Below, one piece after another: positions 53,945-62,545 of a stretch of DNA of 64,000 nucleotides (positions within the stretch are counted from its first letter, which is position 1; every line of letters starts with the position of its first letter). The stretch is from NCBI RefSeq assembly GCF_900177615.1, contig NZ_FXAP01000002.1, positions 248,001 to 312,000 on the forward strand. Direction: 5' to 3'. The position numbers and the translations under genes were made by a program. The notes under the pieces are model-generated. The model made no database searches and was not told the DNA's origin. It saw nothing but the letters and a program-made list of their open reading frames with translations. The DNA comes from Plantibacter flavus. Lineage in GTDB: Bacteria > Actinomycetota > Actinomycetes > Actinomycetales > Microbacteriaceae.

Positions 53945-56869
53945 GTGGACTGGTTGGCCGACTTCCCGCCCGGCGTCCTGCTCCTCGTCGTCTTCCTGGT
54001 CGTCGCGGTCGAAAGCCTCGGCGTGCCGTTGCCGGGAGAGACCGTGCTCATCGGGGCGACCCTCCTCGCCGCGTCGAGCGGCCTGAACCCGGTGTTCGTC
54101 GCCGCCGCGGCCGCCGGTGGTGCGATCCTCGGCGACTCGATCGGGTACTGGATCGGCAAGCGGTACGGCCGGCGGCTCCTGTCGGTGCTGAACCGCAGGT
54201 TCCCGAAGCACGTGGGGCCGAAGCGGCTGGGCGCCGCGGTCCACCTCATGCGGCGGTGGGGGCCGTGGGCGGTGTTCGTCGGTCGGTTCATCGCCGTGCT
54301 CCGCATCTTCTCCGGACCACTCGCTGGCATGTTCCGCATGACGTACCCGCACTTCCTCGTCGCCAACGCGGCGGGTGGCATCGCCTGGGCCTCGCTCGTG
54401 GTGACGGTCGTCACCGTGCTGGGGAGTGCCGCGACCGAGTTCCTGCACCGCTTCTCCTGGGCGGCGCTCGCGTTGGCCGGTGCCGCGGCCGTCGTGATCG
54501 CGGTGGTCGTCGTGTTCCGGATCCGTCGTCGGGCTGCCCAGCCAGCCGCCGACCGCGCGCCCGTGTCGATGACCGAGGCGGAGCTCGACGAACTGCTGTC
54601 GCCATCCGGGTCGGTCCCGACCGCGGCCAGGGCCGACGCCCGCATGGAAGTGCCGACCATCCGGGCGGCCAGCTCGGCCCCCGTCCGCACCGACTTGCGC
54701 GCCGCGATCGCCGATGTCCTGACGCCACTGCGCTGGGCCCTGCGGACGACCCCCGCGACCACCGCCTTCGTCACCGTCTTCGTCGCCCTCGGCGTCGTGA
54801 CCGGCGGCCTGTGGCGCCCGATCGACCAGGCCGCCTGGTACCCGGCGTTCGCGTACGGGGTGCCGAGCCTCGAAGCCGGGCGCTGGTGGACGGTCCTGAC
54901 GGGCATGTTCATCACCGCCGACCCGCTCGCCTACCTCATCGCGATCGTCGGCGCGGCCGTGTTCGGCGGGTGGGTCGAGGTCCGATTCGGCACACTGCGG
55001 GCGTCGGCGATCTTCGTGACCGGCCACCTCGTCGGTATCCTCGGCGCGCTCGGCGCGGCTCTGGCGCTGGCTCGGCTCGACTGGCCGTGGGCGCAGTCTC
55101 TCGTGACGACGCTCGACGTCGGTCCGAGCTGCGGCATCCTCGCCTGCGTCGCGACCGCGACCGCGTTCATGCGTTCCCCCTACCGGCTGCGCTGGCGACT
55201 GCTGCTCCTGTCGTGGGTGTCGATCGCGCTCCTCTACGTCGGGAAGATCGACGACCTCGAGCACTTCATCGCGACCGTCGTCTTCGTGATCGTGGCCCGC
55301 CTCCTCCTCGGTGAGCACCGGTCGACCCCACGACCGACCATGCGCGACTGGCGACTGTTCGCCGTCGCCGGGCTACTCGTGATCGGTGCGGTGCAGCTGC
55401 TCGTCACCCTCGTGCCGCTCGACGGGCCGCTCGGTTCGACCACCCTGACGCAGGGCTCCATCCTCGACGTCGGGGTCGACACCGTCGCGATCCTGGTGAT
55501 CGCGAACTGGCTCCGCCGTGGTCATCGGTGGGCCTGGTGGGCGGCGATGGTGCTCACCGTCGGCAACCTGCTGGTCACGCTCGCCCTCATCGCCCTCGCT
55601 TGGCTGGCCCAGGTGCCGCTCGTGGCGTCGACCATCTGGATCTCCGCGAGCGTCCTGTGGGTGGGACAGGCGGTGGTCCTCGTGCTGTCGCGCCACGCGT
55701 TCCGGGTCGCGGCGAACCAGACCAGGCGACGCCTGCCCGGGGCGATCGGTCCGGGTGCGCGGCGAGCGCGCGCCAGGGCGGCGCAACTGCTGCGCGAACA
55801 CGGCGGCGGACCGCTGGCGGCCTCGGCGCTCCGACCCGAGAACCGGGTGTTCATCACGGCCGACGGCGCGCACGCGGTCGCCTACCAGCAGCACGCCGGC
55901 GTCGCGCTGGCACTCGGCGAGCCGATCGGCGACCCCGGCGGTGCAGCCGCAGCGGTGTCGGCGTTCGCGACGGCGGCCGAGCAGGAGGGGCTCACACCGG
56001 CGGTCTTCGCCACTCGCGACGCGCGCATCGTGCCCGAGGGGTGGCGGGTGTCGCCGCTCGGTCGAGACCTCGTGCTCGACCTCGGCAGGGCGGGTGCATC
56101 AGAACCCGCTGATCCGGACGATGCGGCGGGAGCCACCGGCGCGGATTCGACGACCTCGATCCTGCTGCCCGCTCATGAACTGCGGTGGGAGCTCCGCAGC
56201 CAGATCCGCGCGCTGTCGTCGGTGTGGGTGTCCGACCGGCACGTGCCCGAGCTCGGTCTCACCGTTGGTTCGAGCGACGACGCCCCCGATGGCGACGACC
56301 AGGAGCCGAGTGCCGCGGTCCGGGTCTCCGTCGTGACGGATGCCGCAGGCGCCGTGCTCGCGGCGGTGTCCTGGGTACCGATCCCCGGGGTCGGCGGCAC
56401 CCTGCACGGGTGGGCGCTCGATGCGGTCCGGCGCGCACTGCCGAAGGACGACGCCGGGACGACGACGGGTGCGGATGCGGGCGCAGCGTCGGAGGACCGC
56501 ACCGGCCGAGCCGTCGAGCGGGCCCTGACCGACGCCTGCCGACGATTCGCGTCCGAAGGCGCGGCCGTGGTCTCGTTCGCGGCGTCGGGTCTGGCACAGG
56601 ACGGCACCGAGCCCGACGGTGTCGCCGTGCGGACGATGGCCGGTATCGCCCACCGGGTCGACCCGCTCGTCGGCTTCACGGAGATCACCGACGTCGCCGA
56701 GCGCCTGGGCGCCACCGCCGTGTCGCTGTTCCTGGCCTGCCGTGAGGACGCCGACCAACCGCGGGTCGCCTATGCCGCTGCGGCCGGCTTCCTCACCGGT
56801 ATCCGCCTCCGTGACCTCCCTGGCCTGAGCGGGTCACTGCTCGGCTACGAGAGCTCGCGTCCCGGGTGA
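53945..56869 (+). CDS. DedA - rhomboid-like - DUF2156 fusion protein (MprF-like)
   Basis: A 974-residue three-part membrane protein. Residues 1-200 are a DedA (VTT) domain with PLPGETVLIGA and GRFIAVLRIFSGPLAGMFRM. After a linker, residues 260-460 form a rhomboid-like bundle whose DVGPSCG (Ser395) and LEHF (His440) sit where the rhomboid Ser-His dyad would be. Two or more extra helices follow, and residues from about 545 make a DUF2156 (MprF C-terminal, GNAT-type) domain with RPENRVFITADGAHAVAYQQ and AGFLTGIRL. DUF2156 enzymes transfer aminoacyl groups to phosphatidylglycerol, and DedA proteins flip lipids, so synthesis plus flipping of a modified lipid is inferred. The GTG has AAGGAG upstream. 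Confidence 0.85.
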   Translation: MDWLADFPPGVLLLVVFLVVAVESLGVPLPGETVLIGATLLAASSGLNPVFVAAAAAGGAILGDSIGYWIGKRYGRRLLSVLNRRFPKHVGPKRLGAAVHLMRRWGPWAVFVGRFIAVLRIFSGPLAGMFRMTYPHFLVANAAGGIAWASLVVTVVTVLGSAATEFLHRFSWAALALAGAAAVVIAVVVVFRIRRRAAQPAADRAPVSMTEAELDELLSPSGSVPTAARADARMEVPTIRAASSAPVRTDLRAAIADVLTPLRWALRTTPATTAFVTVFVALGVVTGGLWRPIDQAAWYPAFAYGVPSLEAGRWWTVLTGMFITADPLAYLIAIVGAAVFGGWVEVRFGTLRASAIFVTGHLVGILGALGAALALARLDWPWAQSLVTTLDVGPSCGILACVATATAFMRSPYRLRWRLLLLSWVSIALLYVGKIDDLEHFIATVVFVIVARLLLGEHRSTPRPTMRDWRLFAVAGLLVIGAVQLLVTLVPLDGPLGSTTLTQGSILDVGVDTVAILVIANWLRRGHRWAWWAAMVLTVGNLLVTLALIALAWLAQVPLVASTIWISASVLWVGQAVVLVLSRHAFRVAANQTRRRLPGAIGPGARRARARAAQLLREHGGGPLAASALRPENRVFITADGAHAVAYQQHAGVALALGEPIGDPGGAAAAVSAFATAAEQEGLTPAVFATRDARIVPEGWRVSPLGRDLVLDLGRAGASEPADPDDAAGATGADSTTSILLPAHELRWELRSQIRALSSVWVSDRHVPELGLTVGSSDDAPDGDDQEPSAAVRVSVVTDAAGAVLAAVSWVPIPGVGGTLHGWALDAVRRALPKDDAGTTTGADAGAASEDRTGRAVERALTDACRRFASEGAAVVSFAASGLAQDGTEPDGVAVRTMAGIAHRVDPLVGFTEITDVAERLGATAVSLFLACREDADQPRVAYAAAAGFLTGIRLRDLPGLSGSLLGYESSRPG

Positions 56870-56936
56870 TCACGAACATCGTCGACCGACGGTTCTGCCG
56901 TCGCTCGGCGACCGCTGAGCCCGGCGGCATCGGGGC

Positions 56937-57614
56937 TCACCGCCTGCCCTCCTCGTACTCGTCACTCTCCGGAGCAAGCGGCAACGGCTCCCGCACCGGC
57001 GCCCGCTCCGAAGGCTTCGAGAGCTTCGGGCGGGGGTTGAAGTACCCGATCGGGATGTCCTCATACGGACACGACCCGAACTGCCCATAGCCGTACGAAT
57101 GACGAGTGACGCGCTTCCACCGTCCATCGAGCTTCTCGAAGTCGTACCGCCACAACACGCCCCGGTCGGGAATGAACGGCTTGCCATACGAGTCCTCGCC
57201 CCACAACCATCCGTCGCTCTCCGAGTCCGCCTCACAGACCTCGAGCACGGCGAAGTGGTCGTCTCGTTCAAGAAATCTCACAGGCTCCCAGGGGTAAGGG
57301 CCTGGATTGACGTAGAAAGTGGTCTCGGCGGAGTATGACTTGGCGAGATCAACGATGTGACGGTGATTCCAATGATCATTCAGCTGACGAATCGTGAAGT
57401 CACCGGAATTCCTGGCCATCGCCAGCCCGATGTCGGATTCTCGCGCGGCCTGCACGATCGGGTCGTCCTCCAACGGCGAGGACGGCGCCAACCCACGGTC
57501 CCAGACGATCTCCGGAGTCGGCATCTCCGTCGGACCAGCAACACACCCACTCAGACCGAGCGGCACCATCAAGCCGAGTAGCGCCAGACCGCTACGGCGC
57601 ACGCCCTTCCTCAC
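56937..57614 (-). CDS. Tandem lipoprotein paralogue 1
   Basis: A 225-residue lipoprotein with lipobox LSGC near residue 23, then PTEMPTPEIVWDRG. The mature part is rich in aromatic residues and has FTIRQLNDHWNHRHIVDLAK, a beta-rich core, and DSYGKPFIPDRGVLWRYDFE. It ends PLPLAPESDEYEEGRR. Not recognised beyond being a secreted, membrane-anchored protein. It is the last of four adjacent paralogues; its ATG overlaps the stop of copy 2 (ATGA). C-terminally it matches copy 3 most closely (PKLSKPSERAPVREP). Possible role: immunity or sequestration protein for the upstream WXG100-like gene, by analogy with type VII systems. Confidence 0.82.
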   Translation of the reverse strand: MRKGVRRSGLALLGLMVPLGLSGCVAGPTEMPTPEIVWDRGLAPSSPLEDDPIVQAARESDIGLAMARNSGDFTIRQLNDHWNHRHIVDLAKSYSAETTFYVNPGPYPWEPVRFLERDDHFAVLEVCEADSESDGWLWGEDSYGKPFIPDRGVLWRYDFEKLDGRWKRVTRHSYGYGQFGSCPYEDIPIGYFNPRPKLSKPSERAPVREPLPLAPESDEYEEGRR

Positions 57615-58288
57615 CGCCTGCCCTCCTCGTACTCGTCACTCTCCGGAGCAAGCGGCAACGGCTCACGAACGGGCGGCATCTCCGACAGCTTCGGCACTCT
57701 CGGGCGCGGGTTGAAGTACCCGATCGGTATGTCCTCGAACGGACACGAATCCCGTGGCTCGACGGCGCCGATGCCGCGACTGACACGTTTCCAATGTCCG
57801 TCGAGCTTCGCGAGTCCATACCACCGCAGAACGCCCTGGTCCGGGATGAACGGCTTACCGTACGTGTCCTCGTCCCAAAGCCAACCGTCTGATGTCTGCC
57901 ACGCCTCACACACCTCGAGCACAGCGAAGTCGTCCTCTCGCTCAAGTATTCGCAGTGGTTGCCACGGATACGGACCGGGGTAGACATACGGCATGGTCTC
58001 CGTCGCATACCCCCGAGCGAGATCCACGAAGTGACGATGATTCCAACGATCATTCAGCTGACGAATGGTGAAATCACCCGAGTTCTTCGCCATCGCCAGC
58101 CCGATCGCCGCCTCACGCGCGGCCTGCACGATCGGGTCATCCTCCAACGGCGAAGATGGCGCCACCCCACGGTCCCAGACGATCTCCGGCGTCGGCATCT
58201 CCGTCGAGGCAGGAACACACCCACTCAGACCGAGGACCAGCACCGGGCCGACCAGCGCCAAACCGCGACGGCGCACGCCCTTCCTCAC
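57611..58288 (-). CDS. Tandem lipoprotein paralogue 2 (most divergent)
   Basis: 225 residues with lipobox LSGC and the same N-terminal PTEMPTPEIVWDRGVAPSSPLEDDP. The central segment differs from the other three: WDEDTYGKPFIPDQGVLRWYGLAKLDG and SRGIGAVEPRDSCPFED instead of TRHSYGYGQFGSCPYED. The tail PRPRVPKLSEMPPVREP is shared with copy 4. The mixture points to recombination among copies. ATGA overlap on both sides. Function unknown. Confidence 0.82.
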   Translation of the reverse strand: MRKGVRRRGLALVGPVLVLGLSGCVPASTEMPTPEIVWDRGVAPSSPLEDDPIVQAAREAAIGLAMAKNSGDFTIRQLNDRWNHRHFVDLARGYATETMPYVYPGPYPWQPLRILEREDDFAVLEVCEAWQTSDGWLWDEDTYGKPFIPDQGVLRWYGLAKLDGHWKRVSRGIGAVEPRDSCPFEDIPIGYFNPRPRVPKLSEMPPVREPLPLAPESDEYEEGRR

Positions 58289-58962
58289 CGCCTGCCCTCC
58301 TCGTACTCGTCACTCTCCGGAGCAAGCGGCAACGGCTCCCGAACCGGCGCCCGCTCCGAAGGCTTCGAGAGCTTCGGGCGGGGGTTGAAGTACCCGATCG
58401 GGATGTCCTCAAACGGACACGACCCGAACTGCCCATAGCCGTACGAATGACGAGTGACGCGCTTCCAATACCCATCGAGCAGTTCGAAGTCGTACCGCCA
58501 CAACACACCCCGGTCGGGAATGAACGGCTTGCCATATGAATCCTCACCCCAGAGCCACCCCTCGGTCTCCGCGTCCGCCATGCAGACCTCGAGAACGGCA
58601 ATGTGGTCGTCTCGCTCAACGATCCGAACCGGCTCCCACGGGTCGGGGCCGGGATACACGTACGAAGTGGTCTCCGTTGCATACGACCGCGCGAGATCCA
58701 CGATGTGACGATGATTCCAACGATCATTCAGCTGACGGATGGTGAAATCACCCGAGTTCTCGGCCAGCACCAGCCCGATGTCGGATTCTCGCGCGGCCTG
58801 CACGATCGGGTCGTCCTCCAACGGCGAAGATGGCGCCACCCCACGGTCCCAGACGATCTCCGGAGTCGGCATCTCCGTCGGACCAGCGACACACCCAGCC
58901 AGACCCAGCACGACCACGACACCGAGCGGAGCAATACCGCGACGCGCGCCGCTCCTCACCAC
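58285..58962 (-). CDS. Tandem lipoprotein paralogue 3
   Basis: 225 residues with lipobox LAGC. The signal peptide GVVVVLGLAGCVAGPTEMP is nearly that of copy 4, while the tail PKLSKPSERAPVREP is that of copy 1. The middle shows FELLDGYWKRVTRHSYGYGQFGSC. One conserved cysteine in EVCMAD and one in GSCPFED could form a disulfide outside the cell. Overlaps copy 2 by 4 bases and copy 4 by 7. Confidence 0.82.
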   Translation of the reverse strand: MVRSGARRGIAPLGVVVVLGLAGCVAGPTEMPTPEIVWDRGVAPSSPLEDDPIVQAARESDIGLVLAENSGDFTIRQLNDRWNHRHIVDLARSYATETTSYVYPGPDPWEPVRIVERDDHIAVLEVCMADAETEGWLWGEDSYGKPFIPDRGVLWRYDFELLDGYWKRVTRHSYGYGQFGSCPFEDIPIGYFNPRPKLSKPSERAPVREPLPLAPESDEYEEGRR

Positions 58963-59681
58963 CTCCCCTCCTCGTACTCGTCGCTCTCCGGAGCAAGCGG
59001 CAACGGCTCCCGAACGGGCGGCATCTCCGACAGCTTCGGCACTCTCGGGCGCGGGTTGAAGTACCCGATCGGAATGTCCTCATACGGACACGACCCGAAC
59101 TGCCCATAGCTGTATGAATGACGAGTGACGCGCTTCCATTGGCCATCGAGCTTCTCGAAGTCGTACCGCCACAACACGCCCCGGTCGGGAATGAACGGCT
59201 TGCCATACGAGTCCTCACCCCAGAGCCACCCATCCGACGCCGCGTCCGCCATGCAGACTTCGAGAACAGCGAAGCGGTCGTCCTGTTCAGCGATCCGAAT
59301 CGGCTCCCACGGATGGGGACCTGGATAGACGTAGGAAGTGGTCTCGGCTGCATACGACCTGGCGAGATCCACGATGTGACGATGATTCCAATGATCATTC
59401 AGCTGACGAATCGTGAAGTCACCCGAATTCTCCGACATCGCCAACCCGATCGCGGCCTCTCGCGCGGCCTGCACGATCGGGTCATCCTCCAACCGCGAGG
59501 ACGGCGCCACCCCACGGTCCCAGACGATCTCCGGAGTCGGCATCTCCGTCGGACCATCGACACACCCAGCCAGACCCAGCACGACCACGACACCAAGCAG
59601 CGCCAGACCGCGGCGGTGGCCGTTCCGCTTCGGGGTCGAATCCGCAGACTCGCGTGCACCGATCACGAGCCGGCTCCCCAT
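58956..59681 (-). CDS. Tandem lipoprotein paralogue 4 (first after the WXG100-like gene)
   Basis: 241 residues: a longer N-terminus (MGSRLVIGARESADSTPKR) before the signal helix and lipobox LAGC. The body is the closest to copies 1 and 3 (SYGKPFIPDRGVLWRYDFEKLDGQWKR), and the tail PRVPKLSEMPPVREP is that of copy 2. It overlaps the end of the upstream gene by 19 bases, so the two are co-translated. The extra N-terminal residues may be an artefact of start choice; no clear internal start with a ribosome-binding site was found. Confidence 0.8.
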   Translation of the reverse strand: MGSRLVIGARESADSTPKRNGHRRGLALLGVVVVLGLAGCVDGPTEMPTPEIVWDRGVAPSSRLEDDPIVQAAREAAIGLAMSENSGDFTIRQLNDHWNHRHIVDLARSYAAETTSYVYPGPHPWEPIRIAEQDDRFAVLEVCMADAASDGWLWGEDSYGKPFIPDRGVLWRYDFEKLDGQWKRVTRHSYSYGQFGSCPYEDIPIGYFNPRPRVPKLSEMPPVREPLPLAPESDEYEEGRW

Positions 59682-60238
59682 CGCCGGGTGACGTAGTCCT
59701 CGAGGACGTCCTCCAGGTCGGAGTCGGGCGACATCCGCTGGGCCGGGTCCGGGTGCTCGACGGCCGCTTCATTGATGTGCGCGTACCAGTCGGTGACCGC
59801 CGCACGGTGCTGTGCGAGAGTCAGCTTCCCGGTGTCGGGGAAGGGGAGGTCGACGCCGAGGAGTGTTGCTGCACTGCAACCGAGCACGCGCATGGCCTCG
59901 ATGTACTGGGCGTCCCCATTGCGCCGCACGATCTCGCTGGCCTTGGCGTACTCGGTCGCCCACAGTGCTTCGCCTCCGGCCTGCGCCGCGAGGGAGAGCG
60001 CTTCGATGAGCGCGACGGTGGCGATGGAGCCGGTGCCGGACGCGCCGAGGGTCACCGGTGCCAGCGCGATCCCCACCCCGGTCAACACGGAGCTGACGGC
60101 GTCACGGGTCGCCGCGTCCGCCCTGGCGGCTTGTGCAAGCGCACCAGCGCTGATGCTCCCATCGACCATCGCGTGCGCATCGGCGAGGCGCTTCGTGACC
60201 GCGCGGATCTGATCGTCGAGGGGGCCGCGGTGAACCAT
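59663..60238 (-). CDS. WXG100/T7SS-like protein, C-terminal part after a probable -1 frameshift
   Basis: A 191-codon frame starting at an internal ATG. PLDDQIRAVTKRLADAHAMVDG continues the helical hairpin begun in the frame at 60387-60220. It is followed by a Gly/Ala-rich hydrophobic stretch (VLTGVGIALAPVTLGASGTG and IATVALIEALSLAAQAGG) that could enter membranes, and a polar end (YAHINEAAVEHPDPAQRM...DVLEDYVTRRW). Adding one C to the CCCCC run at 60224-60220 joins both frames into one 241-residue protein. Its stop overlaps the first lipoprotein gene. It could be a secreted effector of a type VII-like system or an orphan; no T7SS core gene is in the window. Confidence 0.65.
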   Translation of the reverse strand: MVHRGPLDDQIRAVTKRLADAHAMVDGSISAGALAQAARADAATRDAVSSVLTGVGIALAPVTLGASGTGSIATVALIEALSLAAQAGGEALWATEYAKASEIVRRNGDAQYIEAMRVLGCSAATLLGVDLPFPDTGKLTLAQHRAAVTDWYAHINEAAVEHPDPAQRMSPDSDLEDVLEDYVTRRWGAGS

Positions 60239-60387
60239 CCACAGAACTCATCGATCTTGTTCGTGACCGACGCCGAGCCGCAATCGCTCACATCGGCGAT
60301 CCGAGGTGGGTCGAAGCTCGCGGCAAACCTCGCCAGAGTTCCGGCGACGGCCTCGACGGCGTCGCAGTCGATGGAGAAGTCAGTCAT
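60082..60387 (-). CDS. WXG100-like N-terminal part (frame diverges after residue 56)
   Basis: The first 56 codons read as an actinobacterial WXG100-like helix: DCDAVEAVAGTLARFAASFD, then SACG-like DVSDCGSASVTNKIDEFCGWF. After that the frame runs on for 45 Arg/Ser/Pro-rich codons that look like out-of-frame reading of the next frame. So the true protein most likely continues in the frame that ends at 59663. The ATG at 60387 has no strong ribosome-binding site; the minus-strand upstream sequence has an AT-rich TACTGATATT stretch suitable for a promoter. Confidence 0.6.
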   Translation of the reverse strand: MTDFSIDCDAVEAVAGTLARFAASFDPPRIADVSDCGSASVTNKIDEFCGWFTAAPSTIRSARSRSASPMRTRWSMGASALVRLHKPPGRTRRPVTPSAPC

Positions 60388-60497
60388 GGTCTACAGGAAT
60401 ATCAGTAAGCCAGACGGCGTGCAAGGGAATCTCAGGCGGTCGCCCACACGGACGCCTGTGGAGCGGGCTCAGCCGGTCCGGGCATCCCGCCCGCGGC

Positions 60498-60503
60498 TAG
60501 GCT
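60498..60503 (+). promoter_or_regulatory. -10 element TAGGCT, leaderless candidate for the MATE gene
   Basis: TAGGCT ends 6 bases before the GTG of the MATE gene, and no ribosome-binding site fits. This matches the leaderless spacing at 7433 and 37964. Confidence 0.35.
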
Positions 60504-60509
60504 CGACGG

Positions 60510-61850
60510 GTGACCACGGGACAGGACAGGCGACGGCTGCGACCCGTCGACCGCGACATCCTCCGGCTCGCGGTCCCGGCACTCGGGGCGCTGATGGCGG
60601 AGCCGCTGTTCCTGCTCGCCGACTCCGCGATGATCGGTCACCTCGGCGTCGTGCCGCTCGCCGGCCTCGGGGTCGCGAGCGCGGTCCTGCAGACGGTCAT
60701 CGGGCTCATGGTGTTCCTCGCCTACGCGACGACGCCCGCGGTCGCGCGACGTCTCGGACACGGCGACGAGCGCGGCGCGGTGTCGCTCGGGGTGGACGGT
60801 CTCTGGTTGTCGCTCGGGCTCGGCGTCGTGATCGGTGCGGCCGGATGGTTCCTCTCCCCCACGCTCGTCGGACTGTTCGGTGCGACGGACGCCGTCGCCC
60901 AGCAGGCCGACACCTACCTCGGCATCTCGATGCTCGGCATCCCCGCCATGCTGCTCGTCTTCGGTGCGACCGGGCTCCTCCGCGGCCTGCAGGACACCAC
61001 CACGCCCCTCGTGGTCGCCGGCGCCGGGTTCGCCGCGAACATCGGCCTCAACTTCCTCTTCATCTACGGCCTCGGACTCGGCATCGCGGGATCCGCCATC
61101 GGCACCGTCATCGCGCAGTGGGGCATGGTCGTCGCCTACCTCTTCGTCGTCCTGCGCCACGTGCGGCGGACGGGAGCGAGTCTCCGCCCGCACCGCGCCG
61201 GCCTCGGTGGCGCGGCGCGTTCCGGCGGATGGTTGTTCCTCCGTACGGTCAGCCTCCGTGCCGCGATGCTCATCGCCGTGTTCGTCGCGACCGACCTCGG
61301 CACCGACGAACTCGCCGGGTTCCAGCTCGTCATGACCCTCTTCGCCACCCTCGCCTTCGCGCTCGACGCCCTCGCGATCGCCGCGCAGGCGCTCGTCGGC
61401 AAGGGGCTCGGGGCCGGCGACGTGGCCGGTGTGCGTGCCGTCCTCGTCCGCTGTCTGCAGTGGGGTGTCGGCTCGGGGATCGTGCTCGGCCTGGTCATCG
61501 CCCTCGCGAGCCCGGTCATCGGCCTGCTCTTCACGAGCGACCCCGACCTCGCGGCGCTCATCGTGCCCGCGATCATCGTGCTCGCCGTCACCACCCCGCT
61601 CGGTGGTGTCGTCTTCGTCCTCGACGGCGTCCTCATCGGCGCCGGCGACGCGAAGTACCTCGCGATCACCGGGCTGCTCAACACGGTCGTCTTCCTGCCG
61701 TTCGCGCTCGCGGTCCTCGCCTGGGCACCCGGCGGGCAGACCGGGCTCACCTGGTTGGCGCTCACCTTCTTCGTCGGCTACCTCGGTGCGCGCGCGACCA
61801 CTCTCGGGCTCCGCGCCCGCACGACGGCGTGGATGCGCACCGGGGCCTGA
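60510..61850 (+). CDS. MATE family efflux transporter (DinF subfamily)
   Basis: A 446-residue, 12-helix exporter. It begins RPVDRDILRLAVPALGALMAEPLFLLADSAMIGHLG, the standard DinF/MATE start with the conserved proline and aspartate of helix 1. The symmetrical second half begins around RSGGWLFLRTVSLRAAML. GLQDTTTPL and GAGDAKYL are repeated inter-domain loops typical of the family. Such proteins expel cationic drugs or metabolites using H+ or Na+. GTG start at 60510. It is divergent from the WXG100-like gene. Confidence 0.93.
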   Translation: MTTGQDRRRLRPVDRDILRLAVPALGALMAEPLFLLADSAMIGHLGVVPLAGLGVASAVLQTVIGLMVFLAYATTPAVARRLGHGDERGAVSLGVDGLWLSLGLGVVIGAAGWFLSPTLVGLFGATDAVAQQADTYLGISMLGIPAMLLVFGATGLLRGLQDTTTPLVVAGAGFAANIGLNFLFIYGLGLGIAGSAIGTVIAQWGMVVAYLFVVLRHVRRTGASLRPHRAGLGGAARSGGWLFLRTVSLRAAMLIAVFVATDLGTDELAGFQLVMTLFATLAFALDALAIAAQALVGKGLGAGDVAGVRAVLVRCLQWGVGSGIVLGLVIALASPVIGLLFTSDPDLAALIVPAIIVLAVTTPLGGVVFVLDGVLIGAGDAKYLAITGLLNTVVFLPFALAVLAWAPGGQTGLTWLALTFFVGYLGARATTLGLRARTTAWMRTGA

Positions 61851-61852
61851 CC

Positions 61853-61870
61853 GACAACTGGGGAGTTGTC
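61853..61870. other. Small hairpin after the MATE gene
   Basis: GACAACT, loop GGGG, AGTTGTC, starting 2 bases after the stop. A second hairpin, GAGGC-TGCC-GCCTC, lies at 61877-61890. They may form a weak terminator or an operator for the next gene. Confidence 0.4.
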
Positions 61871-61948
61871 CCCATTGAGGCTGCCGCCTCGGTCCACCAT
61901 CCTGGACCTGAGCATCCGTCAACGCTCACGATTCCAGGGGGAACCACC

Positions 61949-62524
61949 ATGTCACTACGCTCCGCTCACCACCGTCTCCGCGTCTCCGCGGTGGCCGCCG
62001 TCGCCGTCATCGGGCTCTTCGGGCTCGCCGCCTGCAGCAGCGGCGACGCACCGGCCGACTCCGAACCCTCGACGAGCGCCACGACCGCGCCCGAGGCCAC
62101 GGAGGACGCTGCCCAGGAAGAGCCGGCATCGGGCGCGACGAAGTGCACCGAAGAGCAGGTCAACACGCTCAGCGCAGCCAGCGGCGTCGCAGTCCCAGCG
62201 GCCGCTGTCGCCGCTGCGAAGGCCACCTTCGCTCCGGCCGCGGTCCTCGGCGACCTGCCGACGGTGTGCATCCTCAGCTATGAAGCGGGTGCCGCATCGG
62301 GCAGCTACGCCGTCCTCTCCGGCGGCGCCGCCTCCCTCACCGCAGCGGCCGCGAACGCGACGGCCGGTGGCGCGAGCGTGACCGAAGCCGCCGGCACGTT
62401 CACCGGATCGCTCGACGGTCTGACGATCATCGGCATCCCGTTCACCCAGCTCACCCAGGAGACCGCCGGGTTCGAGAACGTCGAGGACCTCGTCGTCGTC
62501 GTCTCCACCGCGGCACTCGGCTAG
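61949..62524 (+). CDS. Secreted lipoprotein of unknown function
   Basis: A 191-residue lipoprotein. A basic N-terminus, hydrophobic helix and lipobox LAAC lead to a Ser/Thr/Glu linker of about 40 residues. A compact domain follows with two cysteines (GATKCTEEQV and LPTVCILSYEAG) that may pair. It also shows QVNTLSAASGVAVP and a C-terminal GFENVEDLVVVVSTAA. It resembles small actinobacterial lipoproteins without assigned role. AGGGGGAA lies 6 bases before the ATG. It probably forms its own unit, ended by the hairpin at 62546. Confidence 0.8.
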   Translation: MSLRSAHHRLRVSAVAAVAVIGLFGLAACSSGDAPADSEPSTSATTAPEATEDAAQEEPASGATKCTEEQVNTLSAASGVAVPAAAVAAAKATFAPAAVLGDLPTVCILSYEAGAASGSYAVLSGGAASLTAAAANATAGGASVTEAAGTFTGSLDGLTIIGIPFTQLTQETAGFENVEDLVVVVSTAALG

Positions 62525-62545
62525 ACCGCCGCAGCGTCACGCCAG

